Shown: in pieces, positions 46,901-59,700 of the stretch
Position numbering within the stretch: the stretch's first letter is position 1
Layout: every line of letters starts with the position of its first letter
Source of the DNA: Azolla caroliniana
Taxonomy: Eukaryota > Polypodiophyta
Reading direction: 5' to 3'
Assembly (NCBI GenBank): GCA_043228905.1
Contig: JBHGNT010000015.1
Span: 4,836,001 to 4,900,000 of the forward strand
Length of the DNA: 64,000 nt
Translations under genes and position numbers: made by a program
The notes under the pieces: generated by a model
Told to the model about the DNA's origin: nothing
Seen by the model: the letters and a program-made list of their open reading frames with translations, nothing else
Databases searched by the model: none

Positions 46901-49279
46901 ATTTGAGGAGGTGAGATGTGGCACATAAAACGTTTTGACTCGTGCGTGGGTATGGACAAGAAAAAATGAGAAACTTTTAAAATCCCAACAATCGTGGTTG
47001 AACGCTAGACTCCCATAATTAATAAGATCGCCTACCACTTACTTGTCGATTAAGCACTTCTACCTAGCATGTATGTCTAAGAAATTTTGCTTGTGAAGGA
47101 AGGACTCATCCTAGCATGTCAACAAGTTATAAGGTTCCTAATGGATCAATTCCAATTATGAAAATGTAATAAAAGAAGAAAAGGGTAAGCAATCAAAGTT
47201 GTGTTCCATCCATCTCAAGGAGGCGACCAAGATGTCTCTTATCGTGCTTGTGCCCAAGAAAAACATGAAGATTATAAGGGTATGTGTAGATTACAAAAAG
47301 CTAATGAGGTTACCATCTTGAATCCCTTCGCACTCCCATTCACAGATTTATTGATATCTGATGTAGTGAACCACGAAATGTATACTTTCAAGTTTCAATA
47401 GTGTTCATATCTAAGTGAAAATGGCGTTGAGAGACAAACTTTAATGTCATTGACTAAGGAGTCTTTGTAGCCATAATGATGATGTTTGGCCTAACCAAAT
47501 ACAAAATTAAAAAAGCAATCTCCATCCTTGAGTAGGGAGTCATGCTAGCCAAAACTCATGATGTTTGAGTTGAGGAAAAGAGAACATAAAAAACAACCTT
47601 TGTCACCAACTAGAGAGTCTTCATAGCCATATTAACGATGATGTTTGGGTAGTCCATAACTAAACATTATCTGTAATTGCTAATTGCACTACCCAAATGG
47701 GTACTACACTCCTAGGACCAATTTGCTAATTCCCGATCCTACATCCTTCCGATTGGTTTTGTGGAGTACCCAATTTGCTTGATTGTATCCAAGGTGCATG
47801 GCAATGTAGGGCTATTCAAGCTGTTATAGGTAGCAACCTAGAGCTATTCAAATTTGATTTCTCAGTCTCAAGAGCGAAAGCAAAATGGTTGGGTTGTGGG
47901 CATTCACTAAGCTCTAAACCCTAAACTGAACCCTAAATCACATTTTTTGGTATGGAAAACCATCATCGACTACATCCGAACTGAAACCAGCGTGTTCCTC
48001 AGACCGAAATCCCTGCAGAGGAGGGAAGGGGAGGAATGGCAATCTTGATTCCACTATATGTGTGTCTCCGGTATATGACAAGGGAAACATAAGAACAGAG
48101 ATGTGGGCAAACACAAGAATTAACAAATTGAAAGGCTAATGCAGGGCGGTGGTTTATTGTGATGATTTCTAATGGGTTATTCATAATGTGCAGGTTCTTT
48201 GTGGGTTATGGCATGGCATTCTCGAGGCTAGTCCCATTCGTCAGATTTCATTTGAGGAAGAGGATTGGGTGGATTAGGACCAATGCCGAAATCAAGAAGG
48301 CCTTGCGCCCGAAGTCTTTCAAATACGGGACTAATATCCCCGCAGATATGCTCATTCTGACAATCACGTTTTGCTATGCAGTCATAGCACCACTGATTTT
48401 AGTATTTTCGATCATCTACTTCGCTCTGGGTTGGCTATTCATGCGGAATCAGGTAAGGCCAATGCGGGGGGGGGGGGCATCGGATAGAATTTAAATAAGA
48501 ATGCCATGAATATATTAATCCTGGCTTGCATGCTAAATGCTGCATGTGCATCTAATTTGGGGATGTATACCATATGTATCTACTGGTTTGTTTACTTGTA
48601 CTATACATCTAATTAGATGTTTAGATGAATCCATATGGATGCAGCAAGTATGTTTAGATTAAGTCAGAAGATTACATACTTGTAGTATACATCTAATTTG
48701 ATGTTTAGATGAATGGATATGGATGCGGCAAGTATGTTTACATTAAGTCAGAGGATTACATACTCTCTGACAATGAGGAGGCTATAAGACATTCTAATTT
48801 GTCAGGAAATGATAATGCCCCTTTGGAGATAGGAAATATGAAGCATTGCTCAGTACTTAACCGGGCCTTCTTTGTGTCTAATATTATTGACTACTTCTCT
48901 GTAGGCATTGAATGTGATGATGCCGAAGTACGAGAGCGGAGGTAGGATGTGGCCTCACATCCATTCTCGGATAGTAGCTTCTCTCCTCTTATCCCAGATC
49001 ACAATGCTGGGCTATTTCGGACTCAAGCAGTTCGTGTATGTGCCATTACTGACGCCGCCTATCGTGGCGACTCTCATTTTCGCATACATATGTCGAGAGT
49101 TCTTCTACCCGTCTTTCAAAGTGTCTCCTCTCTATGCTACTTGTGGAGAACCCATTGATCCTCCCTCTATTGAGTCAATAGTTAAAGCTTATACGCCTGC
49201 CTACCTCGCTCCCAAGCGTCGAAAACACGATCTTGAGGACATTATGAGTGACATGGAGGACATGGATGAAGGGCCATAG
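43916..49279 (+). CDS. ERD4: OSCA3.1/ERD4-like calcium-permeable osmosensitive channel, copy A
   Basis: Seven exons join in frame to about 714 codons: 43916-44174, 44417-44565, 44641-44916, 45220-45495, 45648-46198, 48194-48452, 48905-49279. Layout: N-terminal membrane segment (about 6-28), two more (about 87-110, 141-165), a large cytosolic region (about 170-350, with YAILVRDIPAP and TGFLGLFGP), then the DUF221/RSN1_7TM block with segments around 360-385, 410-437, 455-480, 492-520, 557-590 and 608-655. The tail is acidic. OSCA proteins are plasma-membrane cation channels opened by membrane tension or hyperosmolality, giving calcium entry. Length and motifs fit the ERD4/OSCA3.1 subgroup (about 720 residues). 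Intron 5 is 2 kb and holds a gypsy relic; in copy B it is 292 bp. No coding defect seen. Confidence 0.9.
44985..45120. repeat. Tandem duplication in intron 3 of OSCA copy A
   Basis: TTTTCTCTGTATTAGTGTTTAGTAA..., a unit of about 68 bp, is present twice, starting near 44985 and 45053, ending in GTTAGGGTTT; few differences. Confidence 0.75.
46490..46635. repeat. Short tandem repeat in intron 5 of OSCA copy A
   Basis: The phrase TCTCCACGGACTAATG and variants repeats four to five times, with GATTGATTCGTCTC between. Non-coding. Confidence 0.6.
47190..47500 (+). pseudogene. Ty3/gypsy reverse-transcriptase fragment in OSCA copy A intron 5
   Basis: The plus strand reads IVLVPKKN (about 47240), RVCVDYKKL, then in the next frame ILNPFALPFTDLLISDVVNHEMYTF, the start of a gypsy reverse transcriptase. 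Frameshifts and stops are present; no LTR was seen. It explains part of the large intron. Confidence 0.6.
48594..48772. repeat. Tandem duplication in intron 6 of OSCA copy A
   Basis: Two units of about 85-90 bp, each built from TACTTGTA..TATACATCTAATT.GATGTTTAGATGAAT, ATGGATGC and GCAAGTATGTTTA.ATTAAGTCAGA, lie side by side from about 48594 and 48678. Confidence 0.8.
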
Positions 49280-49805
49280 TAGTTTCTGGGAACCCACCAG
49301 TCATCATTAGAAGAATATTGAAGATTCTTACCATTCTCTCCTTTGTATTATATGTATATATATATCATATATGTAGCCTTCTTCTTATCTGGTTCATCTG
49401 ATTCCCTTTCAATTCACCATTCTCTTGTTGCATCCTACACATGGTTTGCTTCTTACCCAATTCATCTCCAACCAATTGTCTACCCATTCGATTTGTTTTT
49501 GAGTGCCTGATTTTCTAGAGAGTTTTACTATGATTGCCAAAAACATTTATTGTAAACATTTATTGTGCATTGTTAATGAAGGTCGCATGGTATTGGTAAC
49601 TCCCCTCTCCATGCTCATAAAACATTACAAATTGGTCAATGCTCATAAAGCATATCAAATTAATCCATGAAGTCTACGTCCAATAGATATGTAAAGAAGA
49701 CAATGAATGGTATGATGTATGTGCAGTTAATATCAACATTCTCAAAGAAGTGGGGACAATGCATCATCACTTTGTGTTTGCACTAAATGCATTTTCTTCA
49801 CACCT
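49280..49805. other. 3' flank of OSCA copy A
   Basis: Contains the probable 3' UTR, similar in patches to the flank after copy B (TTCTCTTGTTG.., GCTTCTTA.., CCATTCGATTTGTTTTTGAG.C against 60920-61030). No gene seen. Confidence 0.6.
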
Positions 49806-49810
49806 TGTTG

Positions 49811-49905
49811 CTTTTCACCATAGCTGCACTAATTAGAAGCTTCTGAATCCTCAGATCTCAGACCGCAATTTCGGAGAAATCAATTCAGGTAATATTTTGT
49901 CCACG
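49811..49905 (+). pseudogene. Relic of the hydrolase gene exon 1 and its splice donor
   Basis: TTTCACCAT.GCTGCA and, further on, CTCA..CCGCA.TTTCGGAGA.ATC.ATTCAGGTAAT match exon 1 and the first intron bases of the hydrolase gene (26000-26110), with an internal deletion of about 20-30 bases between the two blocks. Start codon and transit-peptide region are not recognisable, and no other hydrolase exon was found nearby. It is a decayed second copy, lying 0.5 kb after OSCA copy A. Confidence 0.75.
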
Positions 49906-52900
49906 TCATGGTAAATCTTTAGTCACCTTCTTCATGCCTTTAGGTCGACTTAGGCTTTTTTTCTTGAGTATATATTTAATCAAGCATTTCCACATAGTAT
50001 GTTATGCTCCACATCGTCCATGATTGTGATTTCACTTACCACCATCTCATAGAGGAGCTATTGATTTTCCCCATTGTAACTTAATTAAATTTCGACATGG
50101 TTCTCATCATTATATATAAAAACAAGTTCGATTGATCGAAAAATTCCCACTATAATTTGGGCTGGTCAAGTATCACATCAAAGAAGAGAAGGGCCTAGCA
50201 ATTACAATTTGGGTTGGTCCAGTATCATATCAACGAAGATAAGGGCCTAGCATCTATTGCTAGAATGAGTCGCAATGACAGCTCATTCGACATTTTGTAA
50301 TCAATGACGCTAATTAATAAATAAAAAGATGGTATATGCATGTATCAACCTATTCGTAAATATTTAAAATTCTAAATATTTTATCCAAACACGAAAATTC
50401 TAGGACTGCAGAAAAAGGATGCTGCCATAATAAAGGAGTTTATGACCGAGTAGAAACCCTAGAAAAAAATGTGGATTTATCAAGACTTGTCTTACACCAC
50501 TATATTAATATGCATGAAACATGGCACGTTACATTTATGTGGATCATGATCTTGTACTCTTGCAAGAGGTGAACTAAATGTGATGGGGAAGGAGTGAAGA
50601 AGATTCAGAAGAAAAAGAAAAAAGTGTGTTAATGTCTTGGCTTGTTGGCTTTTATATTTTATAACTTGTTGGCTTGTTTGAGAGAACTTAAAAAGATATG
50701 GTGTGAGGTAAGGAGGGAGTCCAAATTTATTCCTCTGGAGTAGTGGAAACGATGAAAAGCATTTTGAATGACTATGTCTCTTTAGGTGTAGCATGTATTC
50801 TTTATAGAACTCACAATGATTACTCAATATCTCTATCCGTTGACAATTATTCCACTAGCATTAAATGCTTATTTAAGTCAATAGTTTGACTTTCTAACTT
50901 GCTCCTCTTGATTCTTTCCCTTTTTCTTTAATACTCATTTTCTCATTACCAATTATTTTTTACTTGTGACCATGCCACAATCAATTTTATACCATTGGTT
51001 TCTTTTATATTTGAATCGACAACTTATGACTTTTGCAATTGCCATTGGAAATAGATAGTGTATTGTGTTGAGAATGTTATATGATGGAGAAATAGACGCA
51101 CATTTATATTTATGAAGCAGGATCCATGGTCTTCATCACTCTTCTCAATATCTATCCATTATCGGTGATCACTAATTCTTTCTTTTCTCTCACTCTCTCT
51201 ATCTTTGTAATTAAAGCTCTAATTTTGTATGGAAATAAGCATGAACCAAATTAGAACTCCATCACATGTTCCCTTCCTGTTCTTTTAACAAAGAAACCCA
51301 CTCTCTTGAATGTTGAATCGACTATGATTGTTGGTTGAGTCCCAGCACAACAATATTAATACAAATATTTGTCCATGAATAATGAGGAAGACATCATTGA
51401 TTTTTCAACAACTTAACTATTAGAATGAAACAGTCACTCGAAATCACTAAATTTGTTTGAATTGAAGTATTGAGGGGAAATTGTTTAGTTGCCCAAGGCT
51501 TCGCTCGTTCATTTAAAGCAAAATATTACATATGAATCCATAAGAGTACTTTTGAAAGACCATAATTTGTTTAACTTAATCTCCTAAACTAGGAAAGTAA
51601 AATACCCCAAGGAGATAATTTTAATTATTCACTACATGTGAATACAAATTTTAACAATGGCTAAACTAGTCAGAGCACAACATTAGTTTTTGTTTATTGC
51701 ATTGTGATTGATTATTTGATGTGTAAATGCATCAAACAATGTTGGAAGATCGGGTTGAATAATGTCATCCTACGAACTATAATCAATGCATTGCAATAAG
51801 TCAATATTAGACATATTATCATGTCGAAAAAGATGATATTTTATTTGCTTTCTTATCCCTATATAAAGAACTCCCTTTTTCTTAGTCACTTTTAATGCTC
51901 TCATGCTTGCTGACTTGGTATTGCTCTCTCATGCTTGAGCTCTTGTGCTCTCTCTCATGCTTGGGATCTCTTGCTCTTGCTACTAAGCTATGTTGCTCTC
52001 ATGCTCGAGCTATCACTTTTTCTCCTTAACAAACACACAGAGATATCAAGTGGAGAGAACAAAAATTATTTTGTAAGTAAAGAAGTTTTATATATTAACT
52101 AATCTTTGTCTTCTTTTAATTTATTTTTGTGCAAAGTTGCTTTAAACTATATGCATGATCTAATTAGAGAGTCATATAGCCTAATCTTCATGAGGTGATG
52201 ATGACCTTGAGCTTTTGCCATTTTTATAGTCATCACCACCCTCAACCTCACCCACTTCATTCATTTCTTGATCCTAATGCTCTTGTATGTTAACTTGTTG
52301 TCTTGCCTCAAGTCTAGGTTTGATGGTATATTGTAGCCCATTGATACATAAAATACCCAACCATGAGGAAGTTAGTGAAATCTTTAATATGGTCTCCTAG
52401 CTCTATGATAAAAGGTTCAATCTACACAAACTCTCCATGAGTTGGATTGACATGATGTACGTTGTAAAAACACCACCCCATTCAATAACGAAGGCATTAT
52501 TTTATCTTCCTTTCCTTGAACCCCTTTTTTGGTTATTATATACAATAAAAAGCACTATGGAGGCTAGATTTGTATGATTAGCGGTAATGGTGGGAACCCA
52601 TTGTTTCTGGAGGAAATTGTTTGAGTACCTATTATAGGTTTTAGTTGGGGCAAGGATATTGGCATTGACATGCACTAAGAGAAAGACACATTGTAGAAGC
52701 TAGAAAAAAGGCATTGTGTCCCCATGAATGTGAAAGTGGACAAAGATCAAGTGACCTTGCAAGTTGTACAGTTGAGGTAAGGAATCAATTTTAACTCCTC
52801 CTTAAGGGTTCTTCTCATTCTTTAGGATTGAGCGCTCCTTTAAACCTTTTCTTCTCTCTCCCCCTCCCTCTCCTCGTGTATAGTATTAAGTGTTTTACCC

Positions 52901-55900
52901 TTATCTTAGCATTGATCCTTGCATGAACTTGAATTTCCTTTGATACATACAAGCATGGTTGATCGTAAGTGCATTTTTTTATAACTGTATATATGTTAAT
53001 ATAGTTGAGGATTAAGTTAACCATTATCTCATTTCAATTAAATACTAATTTTTCTTGAGTGTTAATGTCATCATAGTACACTTAGAACCTATTAAAAACT
53101 CCATTTAAAAGGAGATATAGGTACTCTAGCCAAGAATTAGCCATGCTCTAAATGTGGCATGGTATGTGGATTTGGAGGCATGCTAAGTCAATGCCTAACA
53201 AATGTATCAATTAGATGACCTATTTAAAGTTATTTCTTAGTCATGCAATTGTATGCTATTAAACAATCATTTTTAGAGAATAAGTTCATGAAGTCATTAG
53301 AAGGTTCTACTAATCAAGAGGAAAGAAAAGACATTGGTGGATAAATTTAAGAAAAAGGCTAGTAGACAAGGTGTATCATGACAAGATACTTACAAGAGCA
53401 AATGTAAAATATAGATGTATAGATGATGCACAAGAACTTATAGTTATGTTTTTATGGCTACGGAGATCAAGGTCTAACAAACAAAAAGTGCTTAAATATC
53501 CTAATCAAAATTGAACAAATGATCTTCAATCTTGGGCAAAGAGATATACAAAGATATCCTCAATGCTCGAATGCTATTGATGCAAGGTTGAAGTAGAAAT
53601 GGAGTGGATATCCACAAGAAATCAACATAAGTTCAATCATGTTAACTTGTGTTATTGATGACAACCAAATGCATTCATTTTGGATGTCGAAGTCCATAAG
53701 CATGGAAAAAGATCCAACAAAACAAAAGAACATTTTGATGGAGGTTCATCGGTACTTGACATTAGAAGAAATATGCTTTCATAGGGGAATAATTTAGGAG
53801 ATGGTTGATGCTAGGCTTACCTGAACAAAACAAAGAAGAAATTAAGGGCAAGTAGTAAGCTTCAATTGGATGATGCTAAAATACTTATCTATGTTTTGAG
53901 TTAACAAAGACCTCACATGTACAAAAACAAACAATGTATCTTTTGAAAGAGAAGATGTGCAAATTTGACTGTGTTTTTAAATATTTTGTAAATAAAAAGT
54001 ATTTACTTATTATTTTCGGAGGTGAAAGGTTGTCAAAGGTATTTTTTGTTGGATTGACTTAGCATTTTTATAATTCGGATGTATGTTTATGGGATTTTTT
54101 AAATACATAAAGAATTTTGATTAATTTTTGTAATTCATTAAAAACCTAATCCTTTTGTTCATACAATGGGTTTTGTTGCTTCACAATGTTTAATGAATAA
54201 AATAATGGTCGAGAATCAAGATATAAAAACTTGAAGGATTTTCATATAATTTCTATGAATGTTTTATACTTGATTGAGGATATTTTAGCGTTTTGGTTAA
54301 AGAACTATGATTTTTTATGGAACAAATAGGAATATACCATTTGTTCTTGTTTATCTGAATAACCATTTGTAATGCATGTATGTCCTTTCTTGTTGACTCT
54401 TATTCAGCTTGCCTCTGTATTGAAATGACTGTGTGGATTAGTAGCATTAGTTAAATTCTTTCTCTATATATACCTTGGAAGGCTCTCTTATTTTGTTAGT
54501 TTCGATTTGTTTTTTTAGTACTTCTCTCTACATAATCTTGGCCTCTTTATCAATTCAATTTTGTGTGTGGGGTAGCACGATACCACTTTTCTATAGAGAA
54601 TCAAATTTTCTTCTAATTTTTAGTATGTGTCTGGAGATCACAACACTTGAAGAGTCTTCACATTTTAAAAGTCGAATCTTTTTTATGTATTCTTTATGTT
54701 TCATAAGGATTTACATTTTAAATATTTGTTTTGGATACTAGAATTAAAATTTGAGTAATTGTCAAGTAGCACATGCCCCAAATCCACTAGTTCTGGTCAT
54801 TCGGTTTTGTCAACACGACAAAGGATTTCAATATAGTTTGAGGATGCATGCAACTCTTATCACAAGTCATGAGTCATGACCTCTCTTAATGATTAAAAAT
54901 ATTAATTAAAATTTGTCAATTATTAAAAAGCAACCATTATGCCTAATTCCTTTTGTCAAACATGGAATTTTATTATCTTTACGATTTAGTCAGAAGAAGA
55001 AAACAAAGTTGATGTCAATCAATTGAAGTCCTTGACAAACTGAATTGGAAAATGAAAAATCTCCAACGTATTGTTTAAGGATGGATGTGACATACAATGA
55101 CCCACACATGTAAATACCCATAGTGGTAAGGTCAAGAAACCTTCATAATTTATATATATCTATGGATGAACATTATGGATTCAACCTATGTTATGTAAAG
55201 TGTCAACCTAAGGAGACATTGGTATAGAAAACCACTTGCATTTACCATGCTAGACATTGACTTGCACCATGATTGACTTGAAGTTGAAAGAGGTGAGAAG
55301 GCAACTGGCACATATTGGTTGGGGAACTTTTATAGTTGGTTGGGGTATGAAAGATGAGGATAAGATGAACCAAGTGACCTCAAGGGCAAAATGATATGCA
55401 TTTTAACGTTTTGTTTGCTTGTCCATTAGAGATGAGAAAGAAAGACATGGTCTAAGGTCACAAGGGGGAGCAACAGTTAGAAATTGCTCCTTGAGTTTGT
55501 GGTGACAATGAAACCCAATTTGAAGTGTATATGGTAGGTTTACATCAATGTTTGGTGTCCACTATGCTTAATATGGAATTTCACCATCAAACTTTAAACA
55601 TTAAATGTTTTTGGAATGTTTGTTAAGGTCAATGGTTTTGGACTTTATGAATGCATTTCTTAGCTATCCATCATTGCATTTATTCATCATTTTATGTAAA
55701 TTTTCCTTTTTCGTTGCGTCATATACACTTTTTTCTTACAAAACCATTCTTCGCCATGTGATAATTAGCCTCAATGAGTTGTATGTCGAGTGTTTATGAG
55801 TGTTGTTAGAAGAGGGACAATAAAGAGCGCAACTTGAAAGGTCATAAAAAAGTCATCGTTACTATTCAGCTTGACCTATTGATAAAAAAGTCATCTTTAC

Positions 55901-56200
55901 TATTCAGCTTGACCAATTTATCAAAAAGTCATCTTTACTATTAAGTTTGACCTATTTATGGGGGGGGGGGCAATAGAAAAGTCATTGGAAACAAGTCGGA
56001 CAACGATAAGGAGAATTGACGTTCCATTCGAATACCGCCAAATGACAAGTTGAGAGCAATTGAAATGTCACCTTCGTTGTGACATATACCCGCCCCCCCC
56101 ACCCTCAAAGTCTTTGTCTTTGAAGAAGTCCTTGGGTTAATGTATAGGGCATAGGCGATTCACAAAGAAACCAGGCGTTGACTTTAGTACTCACATTTAT
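49906..56200. other. Intergenic stretch between the two OSCA genes
   Basis: AT-rich, no gene supported. It holds a tandem duplication of about 63 bp at about 50149-50262 (ACAATTTGGG.TGGTC.AGTATCA...AAGGGCCTAGCA). A CTCTCATGCTTG phrase repeats at 51896-52010. The segment about 55470-55830 is similar to the flank of OSCA copy A, and a 36-bp unit (AAAAAGTCATCTTTACTATTCAG...) is repeated three times at about 55843-55960. The decayed stretch 53250-53960 shows no recognisable family. Confidence 0.5.
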
Positions 56201-56212
56201 TGCTGTGGGTGC

Positions 56213-56268
56213 CACGTGGACGGCCTGGATCGCCACGTGGATCCACGTGGTCAATTACATGCCACGTG
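56213..56268. promoter_or_regulatory. Cluster of four G-boxes upstream of OSCA copy B
   Basis: CACGTG cores lie at 56213-56218, 56234-56239, 56244-56249 and 56263-56268, all inside CCACGTGG, about 450-510 bp before the ATG. Two of them sit ten bases apart. The motif is shared with copy A but count and spacing differ. Confidence 0.65.
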
Positions 56269-56720
56269 GCACCTCCTGTCTGCACAGGCTTCCTCCTCTC
56301 TCATGACCCTTCATAGCCAATGGCCATGGCCACTCCATACCTCAAAAGCTCAGTACCCTTCTTCTCTCCTTCCTTCTCCATCCAACGTTTACGAACAAAC
56401 TCCATAGCTTAGAAGCTCTGCTTTCCCCCTCTTTTCTCCATCACTTCTGTCCATAATCTCTCCATAATCTTCTTTCCATAATTTCCTGATTCCTGATTCC
56501 TGATTTATGATTTCTGTTTTCTGATGTTTAGTTGTTCCTGCTGCGTTTACCTGCCTTCAAGCACCTGTTTCCGCCATCGCCAATCTTAGCAGACTTAATC
56601 AATAACAACCTGCACAAACCTTTACTTCCTCTTCAGCCCTCCCTCCATGGCCGTTACATCTCAGGCCTGAACCTTCTCTTAAATTCCTTTCCAAGAGAAA
56701 AAGCTTGATCGTCATTGGAC

Positions 56721-59700
56721 ATGGAAACCTCAGGCTTTGTCACTTCTCTCACCACGTCTTTCCTAATCTTCGTGGTTCTTGTAATTGTCCATTCCATCTT
56801 CTCTCGGATCCGTATCAACGAAGTAATCTATTACCCTGCCAAGAGAATCAAGAATGTCCCCCCCTATTACAAGCCTGGCCTTCTCGGCTGGCTACGCGAA
56901 GCTTGGTTTGCTACTGAGGAGGACATTATCAAGAATGCAGGCCTGGATGCTGCCATATACATGACATTTCTTGGATCTGGTAACTAATCTATATGCAAAA
57001 TTTCCTGTGTTCCACTCGTTTTAGCTGATTTGGTTCTTTTAATTAATCGCTGAACGAATTTCTCCCTCTGTTTAATCATTTCAGTTTGGAATGCGATTAG
57101 TTTTAGGATGATTAATTTGGGACTGCACCGAATAGGTTTCTGTGAATTGGCCTGTTAATCAGATGCAAAAAAGACCGGCCTGCCTGCATTTGTTTGATGA
57201 ATATTCTGTGTTTTTGGTTGCAACCTAAATGGACTTCAAATATGAGCTCTAACTAGTGGATTCATCGTAATCTAGTGGACTCTAGGTTCGCATTAGTTCA
57301 ATTAGTTTCATTCTTATTCCGTTTTGATTCAATTAAGTTCCTCTGATTCTCATTCAATTACTTTCCTTTGGTTCTGATTCAATTACTTTCCTCTGGACCT
57401 TCTCATTCAATTACTTTCCTCTAGTTCTAGTTCAATTACTTTCCTCTAGTTCTGGTTCAATTACTTTCCTCTGGTTCTGACTCAATTACTTTCCTCTGCT
57501 TTGAATTCCTTGCAGCCTTCTCCATTTGCCTGTACACAGCAATCTTCTGCGTGCCCATACTACTTCCTGTTTCCATAACAGACAAGAATTTCGAGATTCA
57601 GAGAGACAAGAATTCGACGGTTGGATCCAGTGATTTCGACAAGGTCGCCATGGGGAATGTCATGGTAATGTAATTATATTCATCTAATCACGTCTGTGGA
57701 ATGGAATCGAACCAAAAGAGGGGGATCAATGGACTGAAACTGGTGGTTTTTCTCTTCTTCTTCACTGATTCTGCAGGATGGGAGCAAACGTCTGTGGGCC
57801 TATGTAATTGGAGCTTACTGGCTCACCATAGCCACGATGCATCGGCTCTGGAAAACCTACAAGCATGTGGTGCATCTGAGAAGCGTGGATCAATCTAACC
57901 CTCAGAAAGTAAAATACGAGCAATACGCAGTTCTGGTGAGGGACATCCCTGCTCCTGTGCCTGGCAGTGGCACCATCTATGACCAGGTGGACAAGTACTT
58001 CAAAGCTCTGCACCCTGAAACTTACAGAGCATGTGTCATCGTCACAAAGATATCCAATGTATGTACCTAAAGATCTCATAATCTCTGCAAATCTGCCCAA
58101 ACCATTAGGGTTTTGCCTTATCTTTCTGAGTGTATGGTGTAGCTAATTGCGTGAATTCTTTCTGTATACTGACATGGTGACATGGTTCAGGCAGCTAAGC
58201 TATGGCGAGAGAGGGAGGAATTTAGGAGGAATCTGGCTCGTGCAGAGCTGGAATACGAGAAGAGGAAGATTGGGCCTAAGCTTAGGACTGGATTTCTCGG
58301 TCTCTTTGGTCCTGAAGAAAACTCCATCGATTTCTACAAGCGAGGGAAAGATGAGAAAGAAAGAGCTATCCAGACAGAACGAAAATCTGTCACGTTTTCT
58401 GTGTCGCAGAAAGGCGCGGCTATAGTCATCTTTAGTACCAGAGCAGCTGCCAACAGTGCATCCCAGGTAATCACCTCATGCAGAAATATTGAACTCCTCC
58501 AAGATTCGCAATGAGCGGTCTAATTCGGTTGATTACTAATCTTTAATCAACCCCTAGATTGTATGTTAATCTCCTCAAAGTCTGACGACAGAGATCATTT
58601 CTCTCTACTAAATCATCATCATCATCATCATCATCATTATGAAGATGATGATCATATTAAATGATCTTATGTTAAGTTAACTAGATAATCAGTCTTCCAT
58701 TGTAATGACATCAAAACCATTGACAAATTTGCAGTCTATGCATAGCCTTTATGCCAATCAATGGACTACCTGTGCCGCTCCCGATCCGAAAGCGGTCATA
58801 TGGGGAAACCTCGCGATACCCTTTGTACAAAGACTTGTCCGGCAAACTTTAGTCTATTTCGTGGTTACGCTCATGATCCTCTTCTACATGATCCCCATAG
58901 CCTTCATCTCGGCCCTTATCTCGCTCGACAACTTGAAGAAGAAGCTGCCATTCCTAAAGCCTCTGGTGGATATGCCATTAGTCAATACAGCACTCCAGGC
59001 TTATCTTCCTCAGCTGGTTCTCCTTATCTTCATTTTCTTGCTTCCATCTCTGCTCCTGAAGCTCTCAAGCTTCGAGGGGATTCCTTCAAAAGCCATTCGG
59101 GACAGGGCAGCTGCCGGGAAATTCTTCTACTTTAATGTTTTCAACATCTTTTTGGGTGTCACCATAGCCGGCAGCTTGTTCACTTCCCTTAAAGGCATCA
59201 TCGATAATCCGCAATCCATCATTTCACTGCTAAGCGAATCTCTGCCCGGACAAGCCAGCTTCTTCATCTCATTTGTGGCCCTCAGGTAATATAACGCGCC
59301 ATTTGCTACAACACGAGGCCTATATCTATGCATTTGTCTGTGCAATCCGCATCAAGAAATCCCTTAATTCTGCTTGTCATTTATATAAAGATATTGATCG
59401 GCACATTTATAACCTTAGTTTTGAGGACTTCTAGAATCAAACATGTTGCATTTTTTCTTTGTGGATTTTGATCAGCAATGTAATGGAGTACTCAAAAACA
59501 ATGTGTATTAGGCATATATATGTTATCGGCTTGATTCTAATGATTCTAATCTTCATTCCTGATGCTTACTAATGCAGGTTCTTTGTGGGTTATGGCTTGG
59601 TATTCTCAAGGATAGTGTCTCTCATCAGATTCCGTATCAGAAAGAGGTTCCATTGCAAGACTGATGAAGACATCCAAGAAGCATGGGCTCCTAAGTGCTT

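Noticed and set aside
53250-53960. Possible decayed coding region between the OSCA genes
   Set aside because: Some frames look protein-like for short stretches, but no family motif could be recognised and stops are frequent.
41921-55799. Small ORFs at 41921-42136 and 55605-55799 as a duplicated gene
   Set aside because: The DNA is related but the two peptides do not align in frame; conservation is at the DNA level only.
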